Shown piece by piece: positions 41,347 to 50,682 of a DNA stretch of 64,000 bases (positions are counted from its first letter, which is position 1; the number at the start of each line of letters is the position of its first letter). This DNA is from an uncultured Pelagibacteraceae bacterium. Lineage in GTDB: Bacteria > Pseudomonadota > Alphaproteobacteria > Pelagibacterales > Pelagibacteraceae. The translations under genes were made by a program, and so were the position numbers. The DNA is taken from positions 45,580 to 109,579 of the forward strand of contig CACNTN010000005.1 of assembly GCA_902623395.1 (NCBI GenBank), in the 5' to 3' direction. The notes beneath the pieces are model-generated. The model did not search any database. It had not been told where the DNA came from and saw only the letters and a program-made list of their open reading frames with translations.

Positions 41347-42303
41347 ATGAAAAAAAAAATTTTTGTTACTAGAAAGCTCCTTAAAGAAAACGAGGAGAAG
41401 CTTCAAAGCTTATTTGAAGTGACTTTAAATAAAGATGACAAAATTTATACGCCTCAAGAAATTATTGATGGATCTAAAAATTATGATGGAATCTTAAGTT
41501 CGGTTACTGATCCAATTAATGCTGATACTATATCTAAATTATCAAGTTCCATTAAAATTATCGCTAACGGTGCAGTTGGTTTTGGAAATATAGATATTCT
41601 AGCTGCTAAAGCAAAAGGAATTACAGTTACAAATACTCCTGATGTTTTAACTGACGCCACAGCTGACATCCAAATATTACTTTTATTAGGAGCGTCTAGG
41701 AGAGCTTATGAGGGTCGTATTGCGGCCGAAACTCAAAATTGGAAATGGTCTTTTGATTTTTTATTAGGAAAACAAATGTCAAATAAGAGATTAGGAATTC
41801 TTGGAATGGGCAGGATAGGTAGAGCGGTAGCTAAAAGAGCAAAGGCATTCGGTATGGAAATACATTATCATAATAGATCTAAACTTTCCTCTGACTTAGA
41901 AGATGGTGCAATTTATCACAAAGATATAAAAAGTCTGTTCGAAAAAAGTGAATTTTTATCCATTAATTGTCCCGCTACCCCAGAAACAAAAAACTTAATT
42001 AATAGAGAAACGTTGAGTTATTTAAAAGAGAATACTGTTATTGGAAACGCAGCTAGAGGGGACGTAGTTAACGATGACGCTATGATCGAAGCTTTAAAAA
42101 ACGGTACAGTCTTTGCATATGGATTAGATGTTTACAATGGTGAGCCAAAAATTCATCCTGAATATTTAAAATTGAAAAACATTTTTTTATTACCTCATCT
42201 GGGTAGTGCGACCAAAAGAACAAGATGGGATATGGTTTACCGAGCAACAAAAAATTTAGAAGATTTTTTTTCTGGCAATAAACCTCAAGATCAAGTGAAT
42301 TAG
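41347..42303 (+). CDS. 2-hydroxyacid dehydrogenase (glyoxylate/hydroxypyruvate reductase-like)
   Basis: LGILGMGRIGRAVAKRAKAFGMEIHYHNR, GNAARGDVVND, YGLDVYNGEPKIHPEY, LLPHLGSAT. Confidence 0.92.
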   Translation: MKKKIFVTRKLLKENEEKLQSLFEVTLNKDDKIYTPQEIIDGSKNYDGILSSVTDPINADTISKLSSSIKIIANGAVGFGNIDILAAKAKGITVTNTPDVLTDATADIQILLLLGASRRAYEGRIAAETQNWKWSFDFLLGKQMSNKRLGILGMGRIGRAVAKRAKAFGMEIHYHNRSKLSSDLEDGAIYHKDIKSLFEKSEFLSINCPATPETKNLINRETLSYLKENTVIGNAARGDVVNDDAMIEALKNGTVFAYGLDVYNGEPKIHPEYLKLKNIFLLPHLGSATKRTRWDMVYRATKNLEDFFSGNKPQDQVN

Positions 42304-42408
42304 CACACCTGTAGATTGAATCTGCAACTTAAAATAATTCTAAAAATATCGAGACTCTGATTTGAGTTTATGCTTAAATCTTTAAGTTAATTAACTAACG
42401 GAGGACAT

Positions 42409-43557
42409 ATGTCAAAAAAAATAAAAGGAGTAAAAACTCCATCAAGACGTAAGTTCTTTAAAGCAGCAGCAGCTACGGGAGCTGCAGCGGCAGCAACAGT
42501 TGCAATGCCAAACATTGCTCTTGGTGCTCCTCAAACTTTAAAGATGCAAGCGGCTTGGCCGTCAGGCGCTAACATTTTCTTTGAAATGGCTGGCGACTAC
42601 GCAAAAATGGTAAGCGACATGTCTGGAGGTGAATTAAAAATTGATCTTCAGCCAGTTGGAGCTGTAGTAAAAACTTCGGAAATTGGACAAGCAGTAAGTT
42701 CAGGTGTACTTGATATGGGTCACTGGGTAACAGCTTATTGGTATGGAAAAAATCCAGCAGCTTCTCTATTCGGTACTGGTCCGTCATACGGAATGTCATC
42801 TCAAGAGATAATGGGATGGATAGAGTATGGTGGAGGTAGAAAACTTTATGATGAAACACTTGCGAAAGTTGGTTTCGACTATATTGGTTTCTTCCATATG
42901 CCAATGCCTGCACAGCCTTTTGGATGGTTCAAGAAGAACGTAACAAAAGTATCTGATGTTAAAGGTATGAAGTACAGAACAGTAGGTTTAGCTACTAACG
43001 TATTAACAGCAATGGGAATGGTTGTAAGACAATTACCAGGTGGTGAAATTCAGCCTGCAATGAAGACAGGTTTGATTGAAGCTGCTGAGTTTAACAATCC
43101 AACATCAGACTCTCAGTTTGGTATGCAAGACGTTTCTAAGCATTATCACTTAGGAAGCTTCCACCAATCACAAGAGATGTTTGAAATTCCAGTAAATAAG
43201 AAGACATTTAATGGATTATCGCCTAAGCATCAGGCTATTCTTAAAAATGCTGCTTATGCTGCAAACAGTGATAACTACTTTAAAGCATTAGTAAGATACT
43301 CTGCTGACTTATCAAAATTGATGAACCAGCACAAAGTAAATGTGTATCAAACATCTGATGCGATCTTGGCTCAACAGTTAAAAGGTTGGGATAAAGTAAT
43401 CGGAGATTTCAATAAGAAAGATCCATTCTTTAAAAAGATTGTAGACTCACAGAAGAAATACGCTAAGAGAGTTATGAAGTACTTACTCATGAACCAACCT
43501 AATTATAAGTTGGCTTACGAGAATGAATTCGGCTCTATAGGCAAAGTTAAAATTTAA
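42409..43557 (+). CDS. TRAP transporter substrate-binding protein (DctP/TakP-like, Tat signal)
   Basis: SRRKFFKAAAATGAAAAATVAMPNIALGA twin-arginine signal; downstream DctQ/DctM genes. Confidence 0.92.
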   Translation: MSKKIKGVKTPSRRKFFKAAAATGAAAAATVAMPNIALGAPQTLKMQAAWPSGANIFFEMAGDYAKMVSDMSGGELKIDLQPVGAVVKTSEIGQAVSSGVLDMGHWVTAYWYGKNPAASLFGTGPSYGMSSQEIMGWIEYGGGRKLYDETLAKVGFDYIGFFHMPMPAQPFGWFKKNVTKVSDVKGMKYRTVGLATNVLTAMGMVVRQLPGGEIQPAMKTGLIEAAEFNNPTSDSQFGMQDVSKHYHLGSFHQSQEMFEIPVNKKTFNGLSPKHQAILKNAAYAANSDNYFKALVRYSADLSKLMNQHKVNVYQTSDAILAQQLKGWDKVIGDFNKKDPFFKKIVDSQKKYAKRVMKYLLMNQPNYKLAYENEFGSIGKVKI

Positions 43558-43573
43558 TTATATTTTAAATGTA

Positions 43574-43602
43574 AAAAGGGGGCGATTTTTCGCCCCTTTT
43601 TT
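43574..43602 (+). terminator. Hairpin terminator/attenuator between TRAP SBP and DctQ
   Basis: AAAAGGGGGCGATTTTTCGCCCCTTTTTTT inverted repeat plus T run. Confidence 0.85.
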
Positions 43603-43641
43603 TATGGAAATAACAAAAAAATTAGAATAGTTTAAAATTTC

Positions 43642-44226
43642 ATGAGGGGATTTATTCATTTTGCAGATACCTTAAGCACTTCCGTTGGAAAGGCATTTTC
43701 GTGGTGTATCGTAATTTTAATGGGCGGGACTTGTTATGAAGTTGTAATGGCATATGCTTTTAACGCTCCTACGTTATGGAATTTTGATTTCAGTTTACAA
43801 ATGTACGGTGCGATTTTTATGATGGCAGGTGCTTATACTTTATCTACAGAGGCTCATGTTAGAGGTGATGTAATTTACAGACTTTTTAAACCAAGAACAC
43901 AGGGTTACATTGACTTAGTTTTATATTTTATATTTTTCTTTCCAGGTGTGCTTGCACTTGCATTTTATGGTTACGAATATGCGGCATTAGCTTGGAAGAT
44001 AAAAGAGACAAGTTGGAATAGCCCAGCACAAATTCAAATTTACATGGCTAAATCTTTAATTCCTGCTGCGGGAATTTTATTAGTCATTCAAGGGATCAGT
44101 GAAGTTTGCAGAGCAATCATTTGCATTCAAACAGGACACTGGCCTGCAAGAATGGTAGTAGCAGAGGAAACAGAAAAAATGTTAATGAGAACTTCACAAG
44201 ACGAGGATCAAAAAGATGTTATTTAG
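43642..44226 (+). CDS. TRAP transporter small permease (DctQ)
   Basis: Membrane protein between SBP and DctM; MMAGAYTLSTEAHVRGDVIYR. Confidence 0.92.
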   Translation: MRGFIHFADTLSTSVGKAFSWCIVILMGGTCYEVVMAYAFNAPTLWNFDFSLQMYGAIFMMAGAYTLSTEAHVRGDVIYRLFKPRTQGYIDLVLYFIFFFPGVLALAFYGYEYAALAWKIKETSWNSPAQIQIYMAKSLIPAAGILLVIQGISEVCRAIICIQTGHWPARMVVAEETEKMLMRTSQDEDQKDVI

Positions 44227-45577
44227 TTTAACAAATCCTGAAATAGCAATTTTAATGATGGGAATATTCCTATTTGCAGTGCTACTTGGATTCCCAATAG
44301 CATTTACATTAATGGCAATGGGGGTTGGTTTTGGTTATTACGCTTACTTTGATCCGACAAGGATGGAACACCTTCTTGATAATAGAATTTTTCAATTATT
44401 TGTTCAAAATACTTACACTGTTATGGATAATACAGTTCTGACAGCGGTCCCACTCTTTTTATTTATGGGATACCTGGTTGAACGAGCAGGGATAGTATCC
44501 AGATTGTTTTTCGCAATTAGATTAGCTTCACACAGACTACCAGCCTCAATGGCAGTAGCTGCATTAGTTACATGTGCATTATTCTCTACAGCAACTGGAA
44601 TTATCGGTGCTGTCGTTACTTTAATGGGGCTTCTAGCCTGGCCTGCGATGATCAGAGCTGGATATGACAAAAAATTTGCTTCTGGTGTAATTTGTTCAGG
44701 AGGTTGTTTGGGTATTTTAATTCCACCGAGTATTATGTTAATCGTTTACTCTGTAATTGCCCAACTTTCTCCTTTGAGGTTATTTGCTGCAGCAATTTTT
44801 CCAGGATTATTATTAGCAGGATTATATATAGGTTATGCAGTAACTTTAGCTTATTTTAATCCTTCGATCGCACCAAAACCACCAAAAGAAGATATTCCGC
44901 CAAGATCAGTTATTCTAAAAGAGGTAATGGTTTCTTTCTTACCACTTTTTTCTCTAATAATTTTAGTTTTAGGGACTATTTTAGGTGGGCTTGCAACTCC
45001 TGCAGAAGCGGCAGCTGTTGGAGCATTTGGGGCATTAGTACTTTCATATTTTTATAAAACACTTAAGTGGAAAAATTTTAAAGAGTCGGTATTTTTAACT
45101 GCAAAAACGACTGCCATGATTATGTGGTTGTTTATAGGGTCATGGACCTTTGCTTCTGTTTTCTCTTATTTAGGTGGACACGAAGTATTTGAACATTTCT
45201 TTAAATCAATGAATCTACAACCTTGGCAGTTCTTGGTTATTACACAAATAATAATTTTCTTACTGGGTTGGCCATTAGAGTGGACAGAGATATTAATCAT
45301 TTTTGTACCGATATTTTTACCTTTAGTGGCATTTTTTGAGGTTAACCCTTACTTTTTTGCAATGTTAATTGCTTTAAATTTACAAACTTCATTTTTAACT
45401 CCACCCATGGCAATGTCCGCGTACTATTTAAAGGGTGTACAAAGTAAAAATGTAGAGTTAATGGAAATATTTAAAGGTATTATGCCTTTTCTAGGTATAG
45501 TTATATTAGCTATGTTTTTAATGTACCTCTTCCCAGGAATAGCTCTTTGGTTGCCAGATACATTATTTGCTAATTAA
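44216..45577 (+). CDS. TRAP transporter large permease (DctM)
   Basis: LFLFMGYLVERAGI, SGGCLGILIPPSIMLIVYSVIAQLS, TPAEAAAVGAFGALVLS. Confidence 0.95.
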   Translation: MLFSLTNPEIAILMMGIFLFAVLLGFPIAFTLMAMGVGFGYYAYFDPTRMEHLLDNRIFQLFVQNTYTVMDNTVLTAVPLFLFMGYLVERAGIVSRLFFAIRLASHRLPASMAVAALVTCALFSTATGIIGAVVTLMGLLAWPAMIRAGYDKKFASGVICSGGCLGILIPPSIMLIVYSVIAQLSPLRLFAAAIFPGLLLAGLYIGYAVTLAYFNPSIAPKPPKEDIPPRSVILKEVMVSFLPLFSLIILVLGTILGGLATPAEAAAVGAFGALVLSYFYKTLKWKNFKESVFLTAKTTAMIMWLFIGSWTFASVFSYLGGHEVFEHFFKSMNLQPWQFLVITQIIIFLLGWPLEWTEILIIFVPIFLPLVAFFEVNPYFFAMLIALNLQTSFLTPPMAMSAYYLKGVQSKNVELMEIFKGIMPFLGIVILAMFLMYLFPGIALWLPDTLFAN

Positions 45578-45586
45578 CAAATTTAA

Positions 45587-46921
45587 ATGATAGACGTTAC
45601 ATCTTCAAATGCTTACGAGTTATCCCAAAAACTTCATTCAGGTGAAATATCATCCGTAGATCTTTGTACAGCTTATTTAGATAGAATAAAAAAATTTGAA
45701 AAAGATGTTCAAGCTTGGCAGTTTATAGATAAAAAACTTTTAATAGAAAAAGCTGAAGAAGCGGATACTTACAGAAAATCTGGAAAACCACTAGGGCCAT
45801 TGCATGGTATGCCAGTTGCAATAAAAGATATTATAGGAACGTATGATATGCCAACTGAATGTGGAACTGTTTTTAGAAAAAAAATGTCTAACTCACAGGA
45901 CTCTGAAATTGTAAACTTACTAAAAAATTCGGGTGCAATTATAATGGGTAAGACTGTTACTTGTGAACTTGCATACATACATCCTTCTAAAACTAAAAAT
46001 CCACACGATTACTCTAGAACACCAGGAGGGTCGTCAAGTGGATCAGCAGCTGCAGTTGCAGCTCATATGGCGCCCTTGTCTGTTGGTTCTCAAACTGGAG
46101 GCTCAGTAATTAGGCCAGCATCATATTGTGGAGTAGTTGGTTATAAACCTTCTTATGGACTAATCTCAAGAAATGGTGTCCTAAAAGTATCAGATAAATT
46201 GGATACAATGGGTGTATTTGGTAAAACTGTTAAAGATGTTGCTTTGCTTGCTAAGTCACTAATTAGAAAAGATTTACACGATCCCTCAACGGTTTATTTT
46301 GCTGCTGAAAAAATGGTGGAGGAATGTGAGAAAGGTCCTGTTTTTGACCCTAAGTTTATTTTTTACAAAACAAAAAATTGGAAAAATATTAACAAGAAAT
46401 CTCAACAGGCTTTTGAATTTTTAATTAAAAATTTTAAAAAGAATATTGAGGTATTTGATACACCATCATATTTTGAAGATATTCCAAAGCATCATCAAAT
46501 AATTCATGAAGTTGATATGGCAAATAATTTTCAGGTTTATTATAAAAAAGATAAAACAAAACTATCAAAAGAAATGAGAGAAGCTATTTCCAGAGGATTA
46601 AAATACACGGCAAAAGAATATGGAGATGCTGCAGATTTTATGAAACAAAGTTATGAGTCATACAAAGAAGTTTTTGAGGACTATCATGGAATTATTACTC
46701 CTTCATCAAGCGGAGTAGCAGATAAGGGATTGAAATCGACAGGTAGCGCAGACTTTCAAAAAATTTGGACATACCTTGGATTACCCACAATTTCCTTACC
46801 TTTACTTACAGGTGAAAATGACCTACCATTAGGCGTCCAGGTAGTTGGCGACAAACTTGATGACTTAAGATTCTTGGGAACAGCGAACTGGCTAGAGAAA
46901 AATTGCAAAGATGAAGGATAA
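45587..46921 (+). CDS. Amidase (amidase signature family)
   Basis: GPLHGMPVAIKDIIGT, SRTPGGSSSGSAAAVAAHMAPLSVGSQTGGSVIRPASYCGVVGYKPS. Confidence 0.95.
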   Translation: MIDVTSSNAYELSQKLHSGEISSVDLCTAYLDRIKKFEKDVQAWQFIDKKLLIEKAEEADTYRKSGKPLGPLHGMPVAIKDIIGTYDMPTECGTVFRKKMSNSQDSEIVNLLKNSGAIIMGKTVTCELAYIHPSKTKNPHDYSRTPGGSSSGSAAAVAAHMAPLSVGSQTGGSVIRPASYCGVVGYKPSYGLISRNGVLKVSDKLDTMGVFGKTVKDVALLAKSLIRKDLHDPSTVYFAAEKMVEECEKGPVFDPKFIFYKTKNWKNINKKSQQAFEFLIKNFKKNIEVFDTPSYFEDIPKHHQIIHEVDMANNFQVYYKKDKTKLSKEMREAISRGLKYTAKEYGDAADFMKQSYESYKEVFEDYHGIITPSSSGVADKGLKSTGSADFQKIWTYLGLPTISLPLLTGENDLPLGVQVVGDKLDDLRFLGTANWLEKNCKDEG

Positions 46922-47090
46922 AGTTACAATAATTATTGGAGTTGCACTCTGTACGTTTTTTTTAATTGGTCTAGCTACGACATTAACTAGATCAATGATG
47001 ATAGGTTTTTTTGATGTGCTTCCTGTTTACATTTTAATGGGCATGGTAATTGTAATGATGTTTTATGAAGCCTTCATTGACAAAAAATAA
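46911..47090 (+). CDS. Small 59-aa predicted membrane protein
   Basis: ATG at 46911 overlapping the amidase end: MKDKVTIIIGVALCTFFLIGLATTLTRSMMIGFFDVLPVYILMGMVIVMMFYEAFIDKK; fills the only large gap in this operon. Confidence 0.6.
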   Translation: MKDKVTIIIGVALCTFFLIGLATTLTRSMMIGFFDVLPVYILMGMVIVMMFYEAFIDKK

Positions 47091-47970
47091 TAGTTACTTT
47101 CCTTATTTATTATTATTCATTCAGCCAATTTTTATGGCAACAAATATTATTGTTGCGCGTGGGGGAGTAGAATATGTGCCTCCGGTATCTTTAGCTTTTT
47201 GGCGATGGCTAACTGTGTTTTTAATATTATTACCTTTTTTCTATGGTGAAATTCTCTCGAATAAAAAATTTATTAATAAAGAGTTCTGGAAACTGTTTTT
47301 CCTTGGGTCGATGGGTTGTGGTGTTTGTGGTGCATTTCCTTTCATAGCTGGAATGTCAACTACGATGGCGAACATGGGTATCATTTATACATCATCACCA
47401 GTTTTTATAATTATTTTATCAGTTATGTTTTTCAAAGATAAAATAAATTCTTCAAGAATTTTAGGTTTAGTTTTATGTTTAATTGGTGTGCTTACAATTA
47501 TTAGTAAAGGAAACTTAGATTTATTAATAAATTTTAAATTTACATCTGGCGACTTATGGATGATTGGTGCAGCTATGGGCTGGGCGATCTATTCCATTTA
47601 TCTTTTAAATTGGAAAAGTAAATTTAGTTTAATGGCTAGATTTACTTTAATAGCAATGTTTGGGGCTATATCTTTGTTTCCTTTTTATATTTTAGAAGAG
47701 GTTTTTTATTTTAATACTAGCTTCAACGATAATTTCATATTTTGGGTATTGTTCGCAGCAATATCGCCAGGCATCATTGCTTTCACTTTATATACTAAAG
47801 TGCAAAAATACCTGGGCGCTTCATTAACTGGTTTTACCCTTTATATTTTTTCAATTTATTCAGCAATTTATGGCATTATACTTTTTGATGAAGCTCTTTT
47901 AAATTTTCACTATTTTGGAGCAGCATTTGTTTTTGCTGGTGTATATTTAGCAAGGAAGATTAAATCATGA
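47065..47970 (+). CDS. EamA/DMT family transporter
   Basis: Hydrophobic repeats; NIIVARGGVEYVPPVSLAFWRWLTVFLILLPF. Confidence 0.9.
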   Translation: MKPSLTKNNSYFPYLLLFIQPIFMATNIIVARGGVEYVPPVSLAFWRWLTVFLILLPFFYGEILSNKKFINKEFWKLFFLGSMGCGVCGAFPFIAGMSTTMANMGIIYTSSPVFIIILSVMFFKDKINSSRILGLVLCLIGVLTIISKGNLDLLINFKFTSGDLWMIGAAMGWAIYSIYLLNWKSKFSLMARFTLIAMFGAISLFPFYILEEVFYFNTSFNDNFIFWVLFAAISPGIIAFTLYTKVQKYLGASLTGFTLYIFSIYSAIYGIILFDEALLNFHYFGAAFVFAGVYLARKIKS

Positions 47971-48767
47971 AATATTTTTATCTAGCAGCAAGCTCAATAA
48001 TATTAGCTTACATTGGAATAACTATCTTTATATATTTTTATCAAAGAAATTTATTATATCACCCCAGTGAAAATAATTATTTAAACGACAAAATTACTTT
48101 TGAATACAAAGAATTGTTTATCAATACAGATGAAAATATTTCACTTAAATCTTGGTTTATAAAAAAAGATTTATCTAAATTTAAAACCATACTTTTTTTT
48201 CATGGAAATGCTGGAAATCTCTTGAATAGAGTTCATAAACTTAATGAGCTTAATAAACTTGATGTAAACATTTTATTGATTTCATGGAGAAGCTTCAGTG
48301 GAAATAAGGGCAAACCCTCAGAGAAAAATCTCTATCACGATGGTAATAGTGTAGTTGAATGGCTAAATGAACAAGGAATAAATAAAAATGATATTATTCT
48401 ATATGGAGAGTCTTTAGGAACTGGTGTAGCTACTGAACTAGCCTCAAATTATAAATTTGCTGGAGTTATCCTAGAATCTCCATTTACTTCAATAGCTGAT
48501 GCAGCAAAAATTTATTATCCATACTTACCGATTAACTTACTGCTTAAGGATAGATATGACTCTAAAAATAAAATCAAAAAAATTAATTCTCCAATTTTAA
48601 TTATGCATGGAAAAAAAGATAATATTGTACCCCAAATAATGGGACTAGAACTTTTTGAAAAAGCTAATAACCCTAAGTTTGGTTATTTTCCTGATAATGA
48701 TGATCACATGATGGAGTATAACGAAGAACTACTCTCTACGATAAAAAATTTTATTAATAAACTTTAA
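47967..48767 (+). CDS. Alpha/beta hydrolase
   Basis: ILFFHGNAGNLLNR, ILYGESLGTGVATELA, ILIMHGKKDNIVP. Confidence 0.9.
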   Translation: MKYFYLAASSIILAYIGITIFIYFYQRNLLYHPSENNYLNDKITFEYKELFINTDENISLKSWFIKKDLSKFKTILFFHGNAGNLLNRVHKLNELNKLDVNILLISWRSFSGNKGKPSEKNLYHDGNSVVEWLNEQGINKNDIILYGESLGTGVATELASNYKFAGVILESPFTSIADAAKIYYPYLPINLLLKDRYDSKNKIKKINSPILIMHGKKDNIVPQIMGLELFEKANNPKFGYFPDNDDHMMEYNEELLSTIKNFINKL

Positions 48768-49684
48768 TTTTCAATTCCTAACAAAGCTTTTGAAAAATAT
48801 TCAGCATTAAAAGGTTGTAAATCAGTTTCCTTCTCACCCATTCCAACAGCAACAATTGGAAGTTTAAATTTTTTACAAATTGCTAAAACAACTCCTCCCT
48901 TAGCAGTACTATCAAGTTTAGTAATAATTAAACCTGTCAAATCATGTATCTTACTAAATTCTTCAACTTGATTAAGTGCATTTTGTCCTGTAGTTGCATC
49001 TAAGACAAGAATTACTTCGTTAGGATATGAAGGGTCAATTTTTTTAAGGACATTAATAATTTTTTTGTACTCTTCCATTAAATTCTTTTTATTTTGAAGT
49101 CTTCCCGCTGTATCAATCAAAGCTACATCAATTTCATTTTTTTTTGCAAATTCAGCAGTCTTAAAAGCTACAGAGGCTGGATCACTATTGATTTCAGATT
49201 TAATAATATCAACTTTGACTTTCGCAGCCCAAACTTGTAATTGATCTATGGCAGCTGCTCTAAAAGTATCCGCAGCTCCAAAAACTACAGATCTATTATT
49301 GTCTTTGAAATACTTCCCAAGTTTTCCGATACTGGTTGTTTTTCCAACTCCGTTTACCCCGGATACAACTATTACAGCAGATTTTGCGTTTCCCATCAGG
49401 CTAAGATCTTTTTCATACTTTTGAAGATTAATTGCTAATTTATCCGCTATCAGTTTTAAAATTTCTTTATGATCTTCTAACTTTTTATCAACTTTGAAGT
49501 TCTCAAAATCTTTTCTTAGTTCTTTTGCAACTTCTACTCCCGCATCAGAGGTTATAATTAATTCTTCAAATTCTGCAAGAACAGTCTCATCAATTTTTTT
49601 TTTGGAAAATATATTTTTAAAACCGGCAGAGAGCCCGTCTGAACTTTTACCTAATCCTATTTTAAATTTATTAAATAAACCCAT
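48764..49684 (-). CDS. ftsY: Signal recognition particle receptor FtsY
   Basis: VVSGVNGVGKTTSIGKL, AADTFRAAAIDQL, IDTAGRLQNKKNLMEEYKKI. Confidence 0.97.
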   Translation of the reverse strand: MGLFNKFKIGLGKSSDGLSAGFKNIFSKKKIDETVLAEFEELIITSDAGVEVAKELRKDFENFKVDKKLEDHKEILKLIADKLAINLQKYEKDLSLMGNAKSAVIVVSGVNGVGKTTSIGKLGKYFKDNNRSVVFGAADTFRAAAIDQLQVWAAKVKVDIIKSEINSDPASVAFKTAEFAKKNEIDVALIDTAGRLQNKKNLMEEYKKIINVLKKIDPSYPNEVILVLDATTGQNALNQVEEFSKIHDLTGLIITKLDSTAKGGVVLAICKKFKLPIVAVGMGEKETDLQPFNAEYFSKALLGIEN

Positions 49685-50515
49685 TTAGATTTCAAGGCTA
49701 GTATATTTTATTTCTGAAACTGGACCTCTCATAAATATATTGAGATCTGCATCCACTTTAATATTTAAACTTCCTTCTTCAAATTTAATATTGATATCAT
49801 TTTTAGTTAACTTCTTGATAAAGGCTGCAACAGCAGTAGCACAAGCAGCTGTTCCACATGCTTTTGTTAATCCTGCACCACGTTCCCAAACACTGACTGT
49901 AATATTATTTTCGTCATCTATTTGAGCAAAAGTTACATTAGTTCGGTCAGGAAATAATTCATGAGTCTCTATTTTTGGTCCTAATATTTTTAGATCGTAT
50001 TCAAAACAATCTTTTACAAAAAAAATTATATGAGGGTTCCCCACGTTGAGGCTAAATCCATTGGTAAATTTTTTACCATCAACATTTAGAGTTATATTTT
50101 TGTGATCTAACTTTTCTTTTAATGGAATTTTATTCCACTCAAATACAGGTTTCCCCATTTCCAGTTGAACATCTGACTCTCCAACAATTTTCGCATTAAG
50201 TAATCTATTATTTGTTTTTAATTTAATTTCTTTATTGTTTAAATCTTTGCTTAATAAGTAAGCCACACACCTACTTCCATTTCCACATGCACTTACCTCG
50301 CCTCCATCTGAATTAAAAATGGTTATGGGAAAAGTATTATTAATTTCTTTTTCAATAAATATAATTTGATCAAATTCAATATTACGATGAAAAGACTTTA
50401 TATTTCCCAAATGAATTATTTTTTCTTTAGGTATATTTATGGATTTTTCTCTTCTATCTATGATAATAAATCTATTACCTAAACCATCCATTCTAAAAGC
50501 TTTAATCAAAGGCAT
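49685..50515 (-). CDS. dapF: Diaminopimelate epimerase
   Basis: AFRMDGLGNRFIIID, FNSDGGEVSACGNGSRCVAYLL, VWERGAGLTKACGTAACAT. Confidence 0.96.
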   Translation of the reverse strand: MPLIKAFRMDGLGNRFIIIDRREKSINIPKEKIIHLGNIKSFHRNIEFDQIIFIEKEINNTFPITIFNSDGGEVSACGNGSRCVAYLLSKDLNNKEIKLKTNNRLLNAKIVGESDVQLEMGKPVFEWNKIPLKEKLDHKNITLNVDGKKFTNGFSLNVGNPHIIFFVKDCFEYDLKILGPKIETHELFPDRTNVTFAQIDDENNITVSVWERGAGLTKACGTAACATAVAAFIKKLTKNDINIKFEEGSLNIKVDADLNIFMRGPVSEIKYTSLEI

Positions 50516-50580
50516 ATAAGTAGATTAGTATAATTATTCATTGACTTTTAAAACCCCAAATTGTAGTTTCCTCGAACTTT

Positions 50581-50673
50581 CCGCAAATACTTAAGTTTTT
50601 GCGGTGCTCTTGAAAACAAGAGTGTCGACACTAGTCAGCGAAGGTTCGCCCACTAGTGCGATAGGTGTTGGAC
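50581..50673. other. Structured intergenic region upstream of ffh (candidate structured RNA/leader)
   Basis: Three consecutive hairpins: CCGCAAA/TTTGCGG (50581-50604), CTCTTG-AAAA-CAAGAG (50607-50622), CACTAGT...ACTAGTG (50629-50658) enclosing GCGA/TCGC. Confidence 0.5.
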
Positions 50674-50682
50674 GTTATTAAA

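Noticed and set aside
42304-42408. Possible riboswitch upstream of TRAP SBP
   Set aside because: Only a weak AGATT/AATCT stem; no recognisable aptamer motif, ordinary leader with a good SD (ggagg).
42569-42913. Antisense 114-aa ORF within TRAP SBP gene
   Set aside because: Fully inside a confident gene with biased codon use; no independent start-region signal.
50516-50682. SRP (4.5S) RNA or tmRNA gene next to ffh
   Set aside because: Neither the conserved SRP apical loop sequence nor tmRNA tag/T-arm elements are visible; kept only as unexplained structured element.
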